Positions 1 to 6,311 of a DNA stretch of 7,919 nucleotides are shown here, piece after piece. A model generated the notes under the pieces. It ran no database searches. It was not told where the DNA came from and saw nothing but the letters and a program-made list of their open reading frames with translations. A program made the position numbers and the translations under genes. The first letter of the stretch is position 1; each line of letters starts with the position of its first letter. Source of the stretch: Phycisphaerales bacterium (GTDB taxonomy: Bacteria; Planctomycetota; Phycisphaerae; Sedimentisphaerales; Anaerobacaceae); assembly GCA_003533825.1 (NCBI GenBank), contig DQCG01000693.1, forward strand, positions 279-8,197, read 5' to 3'.

Positions 1-923
1 CTCCCGCGATGGCGGCGGCGGGATATTACTTTCGCATGCACGCACTCATACTCATTTCGACCTGTGTCATTTCATGTGTTGCCGCCGAATGGCTCTGCAA
101 TCTGATTCGTAAAAAACCTAATTCGCTCGATGACTTCAGTGCCGTCGTGACCGGCATCATTCTCGCCTTGTCGCTTCCGCCGGACCTGCCCGTCTGGGCG
201 GCGGTGATTGGCGGCGTTTTTTCCATCACAATCGGCAAAATGGTCTTTGGCGGGCTCGGCTCCAATATCTTCAATCCTGCGATGGTTGGCCGGGCATTTT
301 TGACGGTCTCGTTCGGCGTGTTGATGACAACCTGGACAGTGCCGGTCACGATAGACCCGGCCATGCCTGCGGTTGCCCAGGAAAATATATTGAATGTGAG
401 AACCCAGGCGACCCCATTGGCATGGAGCAAGCTGGCCATCAAAAATGAGCTTGGAGCGGATATCTATAGCGAAAAGCAATTTTCGTCAACATTCACCGGC
501 GAGGTGGGTGGGTGCCTGGGGGAAACAAGTGTCATCGCGCTTTTAATCGGAGGTCTCTACCTGTTGATAAGACGAACGATCAGCTATCACATCCCGTTGG
601 CCGTTTTGGCTACCGCGTTTGTCTTTGCCGGGATTGCATACTTGATAGATTCCTATGTATATGTCCAGCCGTTCTTCCACCTGACGAGCGGCGGATTGTT
701 CTTGTGCGCCTTTTTTATTGCTACCGACCCTGTGACGGCTCCTTTGACACGCAGGGGAATCTGGATTTTCGGCATCGGGATCGGAGCGATAACGATGCTG
801 ATAAGAATTGTCGGAGAATATCCTGAAGGAGTGATGTTTTCCGTTCTGTTGATGAATGCCTTGACGCCTTTGATAGACAGGTTCTTCAAACGGGTACCGA
901 CTGGAGGTAAACCAAGTATTTAG
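1..923 (+). CDS. rnfD: Rnf complex subunit RnfD (5' end missing)
   Basis: Integral membrane subunit of the Rnf complex, of the NqrB/RnfD family. It carries a covalently bound FMN and takes part in electron transfer across the membrane coupled to ion pumping. The frame is open to the window edge (Pro-Ala precede the ATG at 9), and that Met aligns with the middle of the first membrane helix of the family, so roughly 30-40 N-terminal residues are off the window and the ATG at 9 is not the true start. Numbering from that Met, family landmarks are RKKPNSL (34-40), a GGLGSNIFNP-AMVGRAF block (81-97), GETS (171-174), TDPVTAP (239-245) and EGVMFSVLLMNALTPLID near the C-terminus. Many hydrophobic helices are visible. 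The FMN-accepting Thr is probably Thr135, in QATPLA. It ends in TAG, 57 bp before rnfG. Family assignment is secure; the FMN site is inferred by analogy. Confidence 0.95.
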   Translation, partial: PAMAAAGYYFRMHALILISTCVISCVAAEWLCNLIRKKPNSLDDFSAVVTGIILALSLPPDLPVWAAVIGGVFSITIGKMVFGGLGSNIFNPAMVGRAFLTVSFGVLMTTWTVPVTIDPAMPAVAQENILNVRTQATPLAWSKLAIKNELGADIYSEKQFSSTFTGEVGGCLGETSVIALLIGGLYLLIRRTISYHIPLAVLATAFVFAGIAYLIDSYVYVQPFFHLTSGGLFLCAFFIATDPVTAPLTRRGIWIFGIGIGAITMLIRIVGEYPEGVMFSVLLMNALTPLIDRFFKRVPTGGKPSI

Positions 924-929
924 AAGAGT

Positions 930-947
930 CTAAAGTGAGCTAAAGTG
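930..947 (+). repeat. Two CTAAAGTG repeat units, rnfD-rnfG spacer
   Basis: The octamer CTAAAGTG occurs at 930-937 and again at 940-947, 10 bp apart, just after the rnfD stop. The 15-mer AAGTGAGCTAAAGTG (933-947) recurs exactly at 2848-2862 in the rnfA-rnfB spacer. Function is unknown. The unit does not overlap a coding frame. Confidence 0.75.
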
Positions 948-968
948 CCTTCGTGTCTTAGTGGCAAA

Positions 969-973
969 AAGGA
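969..973 (+). promoter_or_regulatory. Shine-Dalgarno site for rnfG
   Basis: AAGGA lies 7 bases before a GTG codon at 981. It supports this GTG as the start of rnfG, which otherwise has no nearby ATG that would keep the complete membrane anchor. Confidence 0.65.
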
Positions 974-980
974 TTCTTAA

Positions 981-1604
981 GTGAATAAGATAAAAAATTT
1001 CATGCAGCAAAGCTGGCTGCTCATTGTTTCTTCGTTTTGTTTCGGATTGCTGATCGCGGTGACCAGTGCCGCCCTGTCGCCGAGAATCAGGCAGAACGAA
1101 ATTAATAAGCGCAATCGTATGGTCACAGTACTGCTGCCTGAGGCGAAGGATTTTATCCTCCTGGACGAGCAGGTCGAAATTCAATCGCTCCAGGGCAAGA
1201 AAGAAAAAGTTGAGATTTACAAGGTGATGTCAAAAGCGGATGAATGTGTCGGCTGGAGCTTTGAGGCCGCGGGATCGGGTTTTGCCGACAAGATTAAACT
1301 GGTTATTGCCCTCGATAAGAATTTTGAAAAGATTGCCGGTTTTGATGTGCTCTCAAGCAATGAAACTCCCGGCTTCGGAGACCAGATAAAGTACGATTAC
1401 TTCAGAGATCAATTCGAGGGTGCTCCTGCCGGAGAGCTCAGGCTTATAACCGTTGGCGAGCGCGAAACGAAGGATTCTGAAATTGTAGCCATTAGTGGTG
1501 CTACGATAAGCAGTGAAGCGGTCGTTGAGATAGTGAGTAATTCCGTAACACAGATCAAAGAGCAAATGCGAAAAAAAGGGATAATCGGTAATGACAAACA
1601 ATAA
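981..1604 (+). CDS. rnfG: Rnf complex subunit RnfG (FMN-binding)
   Basis: A 207-residue subunit with one N-terminal membrane helix (about residues 11-32) followed by a soluble FMN-binding domain on the outer face of the membrane. It carries covalent FMN and relays electrons with RnfD. Visible landmarks are ETPGFGD (128-134), typical of the FMN-binding domain, and ISGATISS (171-178). Thr175 is the expected phosphoester attachment site used by ApbE. The Asp usually found six residues before this Thr is Val169 here. Translation starts at GTG 981, supported by AAGGA upstream. The 3' end overlaps rnfE by 14 bp, which suggests translational coupling. Length is normal for the family. Identification is firm; covalent flavinylation is inferred from the motif. 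Confidence 0.95.
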   Translation: MNKIKNFMQQSWLLIVSSFCFGLLIAVTSAALSPRIRQNEINKRNRMVTVLLPEAKDFILLDEQVEIQSLQGKKEKVEIYKVMSKADECVGWSFEAAGSGFADKIKLVIALDKNFEKIAGFDVLSSNETPGFGDQIKYDYFRDQFEGAPAGELRLITVGERETKDSEIVAISGATISSEAVVEIVSNSVTQIKEQMRKKGIIGNDKQ

Positions 1605-2223
1605 TGCTAAAACCGCACGTTATTGGCAGACGCTGTTGGCCGGGCTGTGGCGTGAGAATCCGGTCTTTCGGCTGCTGCTGGGAATGTGCCCGACGCTGGC
1701 GGTGACCGCTGCGGTAAAGCCGGCCCTGACGATGGGCTGTTGTGTTATCTTTGTGCTGTTATGCAGCAATATTATTGTCAGCCTGATGCGGAACCTTCTT
1801 AAGCCGCATCTGCGAATCCTGATGTTCACCCTGACAATAGCAACATTTGTGACCATAGCGGATTTGTTCCTGAAGGCGTTTGTGCCCCGAATGAGTGAGA
1901 TGCTCGGGCCTTATGTTCCTCTGATTATCGTCAACTGCATTATTATCTGCCGGGCCGAGGTTTGTGCCAGTAAGAACGGCCTTGCGGTAAGTATCATTGA
2001 CGCGTTGGGAATGGGCGTCGGTTTTACACTCACTTTGTGCGTACTGGCCAGCATTAGGGAGATTCTTTCCACGGGCGCCTTGTTTGAAATCCAGATAATC
2101 AGGCTCAGCTCACAAGGCGGCTGGTTTGTGCCGTGGGCCGCGATGAGCATGCCGGTGGGAGCGTTTATAACATTAGGTCTTATATTGGGCCTGGTAAATA
2201 AAGTTGCCGGCAGGAAAGCGTAA
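1591..2223 (+). CDS. rnfE: Rnf complex subunit RnfE
   Basis: A 210-residue polytopic membrane protein of the NqrD/RnfE family. RnfE and RnfA form an inverted pair in the membrane, and each contributes conserved Cys residues that hold an iron-sulfur centre between them. The two expected Cys are visible: Cys33 in LGMCPTLAVT and Cys116 in IIVNCIII-C-RAE. The usual Gly before RAE is replaced by Cys120. Other family marks are ENPVF near the N-terminus and ASIREIL (153-159). The ATG at 1591 lies inside the end of rnfG, with AAGGG 10 bases upstream (1576-1580). The N-terminal stretch of about 20 residues is cytosolic-looking and polar. Together with rnfG and rnfA it forms a tightly packed block. Confidence 0.95.
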   Translation: MTNNNAKTARYWQTLLAGLWRENPVFRLLLGMCPTLAVTAAVKPALTMGCCVIFVLLCSNIIVSLMRNLLKPHLRILMFTLTIATFVTIADLFLKAFVPRMSEMLGPYVPLIIVNCIIICRAEVCASKNGLAVSIIDALGMGVGFTLTLCVLASIREILSTGALFEIQIIRLSSQGGWFVPWAAMSMPVGAFITLGLILGLVNKVAGRKA

Positions 2224-2230
2224 GAGGTGA
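2224..2230 (+). promoter_or_regulatory. Shine-Dalgarno site deciding the rnfA start
   Basis: GAGGTGA lies 5 bases before the ATG at 2236. The in-frame GTG at 2227 sits inside this site, so it is more likely part of the ribosome binding site than a start codon. Confidence 0.75.
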
Positions 2231-2235
2231 TATTT

Positions 2236-2826
2236 ATGGATACATTAAGCATCCTGCTTATGGGTTTCATATCCATCGTAGTCGTTAATAATCTTGTGTT
2301 CACGAAGTTTCTCGGTATCTGTCCTTATCTTGGTGTATCCGGCAGGATCGATATGGCCTTCGGTATGGGGATGGCCGTGACGTTTGTAGTGACACTGAGC
2401 GGCACGATGACGTGGATGATTGACAACTGGATATTGATGAAGCTTGGTCTGGAGGTAACGCGATATGTCTGCTTTATCCTGGTAATCGCCGGTGCTGTAC
2501 AGTTGGTAGAGATGTATCTGCGAAAGTTTTTTCCTTCTTTGTACGAAAGCTTTGGTATATTTCTGCCGCTGATTACTACAAACTGCGCGATTTTAGGGTT
2601 GTGTTTGTTCATAGACCTCTGGGGCATCCATTCGTTGCTTGAAGCGGTCGTTCTGAGCTTCGGTGCGGGAATCGGTTTTACAATGGCGATCTGTATCATG
2701 GCCGGCATTCGTGAAAATCTGGATTTGGCGGATGTCCCGGACTGCCTCAAAGGCGCTCCGATTACCCTGATTACGGCAGGGCTGCTCGCCATGGCGTTTA
2801 TGGGTTTTGCAGGAATGATTAGATAG
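2236..2826 (+). CDS. rnfA: Rnf complex subunit RnfA
   Basis: A 196-residue polytopic membrane protein of the NqrE/RnfA family and the partner of RnfE. The N-terminus reads VVVNNLVFTKFLGICPYLGVS, the family's most conserved block (split here as VVVNNLVFTK and FLGICPYLGVS). Cys29 in GICP and Cys117 in TTNCAILG are the residues expected to bind the iron-sulfur centre shared with RnfE. The C-terminal half has the conserved GAGIGFTMAI and AGIREN segments. A start at the in-frame GTG 2227 would add Val-Ile-Phe (read as Met-Ile-Phe), but that codon is within the Shine-Dalgarno sequence and ATG 2236 gives the usual N-terminus. The gene starts 12 bp after the rnfE stop and is followed by a 147-bp repeat-rich spacer before rnfB. 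Confidence 0.94.
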   Translation: MDTLSILLMGFISIVVVNNLVFTKFLGICPYLGVSGRIDMAFGMGMAVTFVVTLSGTMTWMIDNWILMKLGLEVTRYVCFILVIAGAVQLVEMYLRKFFPSLYESFGIFLPLITTNCAILGLCLFIDLWGIHSLLEAVVLSFGAGIGFTMAICIMAGIRENLDLADVPDCLKGAPITLITAGLLAMAFMGFAGMIR

Positions 2827-2828
2827 GA

Positions 2829-2868
2829 AAGTGAACTAAAGTGACTGAAGTGAGCTAAAGTGAACAAA
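2829..2868 (+). repeat. Tandem AAGTGAnCTA-like repeats after rnfA
   Basis: About four degenerate copies of a 9-10 bp unit run in tandem, reading AAGTGAACTA, AAGTGACTG, AAGTGAGCTA and AAGTGAACA. The octamer CTAAAGTG is exact at 2836-2843 and 2855-2862, and AAGTGAGCTAAAGTG at 2848-2862 is identical to 933-947. The array starts within a few bases of the rnfA stop. Its function is unknown. Confidence 0.75.
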
Positions 2869-2905
2869 AGCAATATCAAATAACTATAACGAACTGACGC
2901 TTTTT

Positions 2906-2939
2906 AACTTTAGGCACTTTACATTTTAGACACTTTAGG
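2906..2939 (-). repeat. Inverted copies of the TAAAGTG repeat before rnfB
   Basis: The same word appears on the opposite strand: AACTTTAGG at 2906-2914, CACTTTA at 2915-2921 and CACTTTAG at 2931-2938. CACTTTAG pairs perfectly with CTAAAGTG at 2836-2843, and the arms as a whole could pair imperfectly over roughly 30 bases with a loop of about 40. The inverted array ends 34 bases before the rnfB ATG. Confidence 0.65.
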
Positions 2940-2973
2940 CTTCTTGGTCTCTTTGAGTGTAATGGAATAGAAA

Positions 2974-3849
2974 ATGCTTTTGGCTGATATTTACCAATTG
3001 TGGCAGAGTGCATGGCCCGCCGGCCTGACGATGCTTGGTCTGGGCAGCGGTTTTGCTCTTGTGCTTTTAATCGCAAGCGTTAAGCTTAAAGTCGAAGTTG
3101 ATCCAAAGATTGAGGAAATTCACCGGGCGTTGCCGAATCTGGACTGCGGGGCTTGCGGCTTCGCCGGTTGCGGCCAGTACGCGAAAGCCGTGCTGGAAGA
3201 TCCCAGACTATTGGGTAAATGCTCGCCCGGCGGGCCGGATACATCGAGCAAAATAGCGGACATATTGAATTTACAGATCAGCGACTCGGGGCCGCTGAAA
3301 AAACCTATCGTTCACTGCCGCGCACACACACAGGACAAAACCATATACGCAAAATACCAAGGTATACAAAGCTGCACGGCGGCAAATGCCCTGGCTAATG
3401 TCCAGGCCTGTGCGTTTGGCTGCCTCGGTTTCGGTGACTGCTGTGAAGCCTGCAAGTTCGATGCTCTACACATTGTTGACGGCCTGGCTACTGTTGACTA
3501 CGACAAATGTACCGGCTGCACTGCCTGCTCGAAAGCTTGTCCGCGGCATCTGATCGAGATGGTTCCATTCCGACATGAAAATATGATGACGGTCGCGTGC
3601 AGCAGTAAAGAGACCGGCAAGAATACGCGGGCAACCTGCAAAGTGGGCTGTATCGGCTGCGGCCTGTGCGCCAAACAGTCCAACCTGTTCAAAGTCCAGG
3701 ATAACCTGGCCAGGTGTGATTACGCAAAATACGAAACAACCGAAAAAGAAGAAGCTGCCATGAACAAATGCCCCACCAAAGTAATTGTCTATCGCGGCAA
3801 GACTGCGCCACAGGACGGGCAGTCGGCCGAAAAGGCCGCGGCTTTATGA
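2974..3849 (+). CDS. rnfB: Rnf complex subunit RnfB (multi iron-sulfur)
   Basis: A 291-residue RnfB, the entry point for electrons from reduced ferredoxin. Order: one membrane helix (about 15-37); a 4Fe-4S domain with Cys58, 61, 66 and 83 (CGACGFAGC then KC); a CAFGCLGFGDCCEAC segment with Cys146, 150, 156 and 160; a classical ferredoxin motif CTGCTACSKACP (Cys179, 182, 185, 189); then VGCIGCGLC (Cys226, 229, 232), in which the fourth ligand position is Ser236. A lone Cys266-Pro near the end may complete that last cluster. It is longer than proteobacterial RnfB and more like the extended RnfB of anaerobes. ATG 2974 is the first possible start after an in-frame stop at 2968, with only a weak GGAA site upstream. 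The C-terminus is an alanine-rich tail. The extra clusters suggest a wire of several centres; their exact number is inferred. Confidence 0.93.
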   Translation: MLLADIYQLWQSAWPAGLTMLGLGSGFALVLLIASVKLKVEVDPKIEEIHRALPNLDCGACGFAGCGQYAKAVLEDPRLLGKCSPGGPDTSSKIADILNLQISDSGPLKKPIVHCRAHTQDKTIYAKYQGIQSCTAANALANVQACAFGCLGFGDCCEACKFDALHIVDGLATVDYDKCTGCTACSKACPRHLIEMVPFRHENMMTVACSSKETGKNTRATCKVGCIGCGLCAKQSNLFKVQDNLARCDYAKYETTEKEEAAMNKCPTKVIVYRGKTAPQDGQSAEKAAAL

Positions 3850-3916
3850 GAGAGTGTTGCTGGTCCGGGCGGTGTCTGCTTTGGATTAAATCAGCGCACA
3901 ATATTGGTGCAACACA

Positions 3917-6280
3917 ATGATCGGCGGTCTAAAGAAAATACGACAGGCTTTTCATCTGCTCCGCGGCCGATATATCGAATTTGACCTTAAGCCATATCGA
4001 AAAAAGCTGGCCCAAATCAACAAACGTGAGGCCGGCTTCCAAGGCGTCGGCGACCGGGTTCTCAAACAGGCGTCGCAGAATCTGATCGCTCGGATCAGGA
4101 GTGGTGAGAGTGCCGATGACCTGCTGGTCGAATCCTTCGCGCTCGTACGCGAAGCTGCCCGCCGCGTGTTGGGCTTGCGTCCTTTCGACGTGCAAATCAT
4201 CGCAGGAATCGCTATGCACCGGGGCAAACTCGCGGAGATGCAGACCGGCGAGGGCAAAACGCTGGTCGCGGTGCTGCCGGCATATTTGAACGCGCTCAGC
4301 GGCTGCGGTGTCCACGTGCTGACATTCAGTGACTACCTGGCGCGCAGAGATGCAGATTGGATGGGGCCGGTCTATGAGTTTTTGGGTCTGACAGTCGGCT
4401 TCGTTCAGGAAGGAATGAGCATTGGACAGAGACGGAAAGCATACGACTCCGATGTGACTTATGCGACCGCCAAAGAGGCCGGCTTCGATTTTCTGCGCGA
4501 TCGTCTGTGTTTCGAAAAGCAGGACCTTGTTCACCGCCCGTTCCATTTCGCCATCGTTGACGAGGCCGATGCGAATCTCATTGATGAAGCCCGGGTGCCC
4601 CTTGTCATTGCGGCAAGTACAACGACGCCGCCGATGGATTACAATCTCATGACGGAAATCGTACGCCGCCTCGATAACGATTTGGATTTCGAGACGGATG
4701 AGTATTCTCGAAACATCATTCTGACCGAGCCTGGACTGGACCGGATTGAATCGGAACTCGGCTGCGGCAATCTGCATGCTTCAGAGAACCTTGCCCTGTT
4801 AACCGGCATCAATCTCGCACTTCATGCAGAGGTTCTGCTCAAGCGCGACGTCGATTACATAGTCCGGGACGGCAAGGTGGAGCTTGTGGATGAGTTTACG
4901 GGTCGAGTCGCGGAGAGGCGACGGTGGCCGCACGGCCTGCAGGCTGCTATCGAGGCCAAAGAAGGGCTTCAAATCCGGTCCGAAGGCATTATCCAGGGTT
5001 CGATCACGCTGATACACTTGTTGCAGTTGTACCCCAAAGTCTGCGCCATGACGGCAACCGCTCGACACGCAGCCGAGGAATTCAAGCAGTTTTACGATCT
5101 GAACATCGTTGTCATTCCCCCCAACAGGACATGCGTCCGCATCGATCACCCGGACGTCGTTTTTACACATACCGAGGCCAAGAACAAGACTCTCGCGGAA
5201 GAGATCATACGTGTTCACGCATCGGGCAGGCCCATTCTCGTGGGGACATGCAGTGTGGGAGAATCAGAACATCTTGCCGCCAAGCTGCAGCAGGCGGGCA
5301 TAGAGTGCCAGGTGCTCAACGCAAAGAACGACGAGCTGGAGGCCGGGATTGTTGCCCTGGCCGGGTCGCTGAACGCTGTGACGATTTCCACCAACATGGC
5401 CGGTCGTGGGACGGATATTCGCCTGGGAGGTGCCGGAGAACGTAACCGGGATAAGGTAGCAGCTCTGGGCGGGCTATATGTAATCGGCACCAATCGGCAT
5501 GAGAGCCGCCGGATCGACAACCAGCTTCGAGGTCGGGCGGGCCGACAGGGAGACCCGGGCTCGTCTCGATTCTTTATCAGCCTGGAGGACGATTTATTAA
5601 TACTGTATGGGATTAAGCAGCTCATCCCGCCTGAGCATCAGATTCCGAGACAGGATGAGCCCATCGACGATCCGGTAATCGGAAGCGAGATTGCCCGGGC
5701 CCAGCGCATCATCGAGAACCAGAACTTCGAGATTCGACGGACGCTCTGGAATTACTCATTTGTCATCGAGGAACAACGCCGGATTATTCAGCAGAGACGC
5801 CAGGATGTCTTGCAGGATAAGTTGGTTCTGAACCTGCTCTCGAAAAAGGCACCGGAGCGTTTTATGAAGTTGCGCGCCGATGTCAGCGAGGAAGTTCTGC
5901 AAAATGTAGAAAAGCAGATCACACTTTTCCATATCGACAGTTGCTGGGTCGAGTACCTTGACCAGATTGGTCACATTCGCGACGGCATTCACCTGTTCGG
6001 TGCCGGCGGGCAGAATCCCCTGGATCAATTCCACCGAATAGTCGCCGGGGCTTTCCACAAGCTGCTGCTGAGGATCAACGACAACATCATAGAAACGTTC
6101 AATTCCGCCACGATCACCGAGGATGGCATCGATATGGCCGGTGAAGGTCTTACCAGGCCCACGTCGACCTGGACTTATCTCATCAGCGACAATCCCTTTG
6201 GCGACTTTATGAAGGGACTCCGAGAGGGCCTTGGGTGCCTGAAGGGGCTCAAAAGGGCTCTGACCGACAAATCACCGTGA
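3917..6280 (+). CDS. secA: SecA-family translocase ATPase, SecA2-like paralogue
   Basis: A 787-residue SecA-type ATPase, a family that drives proteins through SecYEG. Domains in order: N-terminal segment with GESADDLLVESFALVREA; RPFDVQ nucleotide motif (88-93); Walker A MQTGEGKT (108-115); FSDYLARRDA (137-146); DEAD-type box DEAD (215-218) followed by LIDEAR; a shortened preprotein-crosslinking region; DEFTGR (325-330); second motor half with LVGTCS (441-446), NMAGRGTDI (493-501) and QLRGRAGRQGDPGSS (536-550); a helical scaffold ending near GAGGQNPLDQFHRIV (696-709). It stops after a short tail and lacks the CxCxSGx8C(H/C) zinc motif of canonical SecA (about 840-900 residues). Core changes include MTATA for MTGTA and ATAKEAGFDFLRD for the usual GTNNEFGFDYLRD. 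ATG 3917 is the only plausible start after an in-frame stop at 3887, but no Shine-Dalgarno site is evident. It follows rnfB by 67 bp. Probably an accessory SecA2-like export motor; clients unknown. Confidence 0.85.
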   Translation: MIGGLKKIRQAFHLLRGRYIEFDLKPYRKKLAQINKREAGFQGVGDRVLKQASQNLIARIRSGESADDLLVESFALVREAARRVLGLRPFDVQIIAGIAMHRGKLAEMQTGEGKTLVAVLPAYLNALSGCGVHVLTFSDYLARRDADWMGPVYEFLGLTVGFVQEGMSIGQRRKAYDSDVTYATAKEAGFDFLRDRLCFEKQDLVHRPFHFAIVDEADANLIDEARVPLVIAASTTTPPMDYNLMTEIVRRLDNDLDFETDEYSRNIILTEPGLDRIESELGCGNLHASENLALLTGINLALHAEVLLKRDVDYIVRDGKVELVDEFTGRVAERRRWPHGLQAAIEAKEGLQIRSEGIIQGSITLIHLLQLYPKVCAMTATARHAAEEFKQFYDLNIVVIPPNRTCVRIDHPDVVFTHTEAKNKTLAEEIIRVHASGRPILVGTCSVGESEHLAAKLQQAGIECQVLNAKNDELEAGIVALAGSLNAVTISTNMAGRGTDIRLGGAGERNRDKVAALGGLYVIGTNRHESRRIDNQLRGRAGRQGDPGSSRFFISLEDDLLILYGIKQLIPPEHQIPRQDEPIDDPVIGSEIARAQRIIENQNFEIRRTLWNYSFVIEEQRRIIQQRRQDVLQDKLVLNLLSKKAPERFMKLRADVSEEVLQNVEKQITLFHIDSCWVEYLDQIGHIRDGIHLFGAGGQNPLDQFHRIVAGAFHKLLLRINDNIIETFNSATITEDGIDMAGEGLTRPTSTWTYLISDNPFGDFMKGLREGLGCLKGLKRALTDKSP

Positions 6281-6311
6281 TGCTGATGAGTGCTCAGGGT
6301 GCGTTGCCGGG

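Noticed and set aside
9..11. ATG at 9 as the true start of rnfD
   Set aside because: The frame continues to the window edge and this Met aligns with the middle of the family's first membrane helix, so the gene is cut by the window.
2227..2229. GTG at 2227 as the start of rnfA
   Set aside because: The codon is inside the GAGGTGA Shine-Dalgarno sequence, and ATG 2236 gives the standard RnfA N-terminus.
2918..2923. TTTACA as a -35 box for an internal rnfB promoter
   Set aside because: No acceptable -10 hexamer occurs 16-18 bp downstream, and the word is part of the repeat array.
3824..3838. CGGCC-GAAAA-GGCCG hairpin as an rnfB terminator
   Set aside because: The stem is only 5 bp, lies inside the rnfB coding end and is followed by GC-rich sequence with no T-run.
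3929..4777. Long open frame on the minus strand opposite the secA-like gene
   Set aside because: It lies fully within a well-conserved gene, shows no recognisable domain and is explained by the codon bias of the sense strand.
6281..6311. Bidirectional terminator between the secA-like gene and apbE
   Set aside because: Only 4-bp stems (for example TGAG-TG-CTCA) and no T or A tracts are present in the 31-bp gap.
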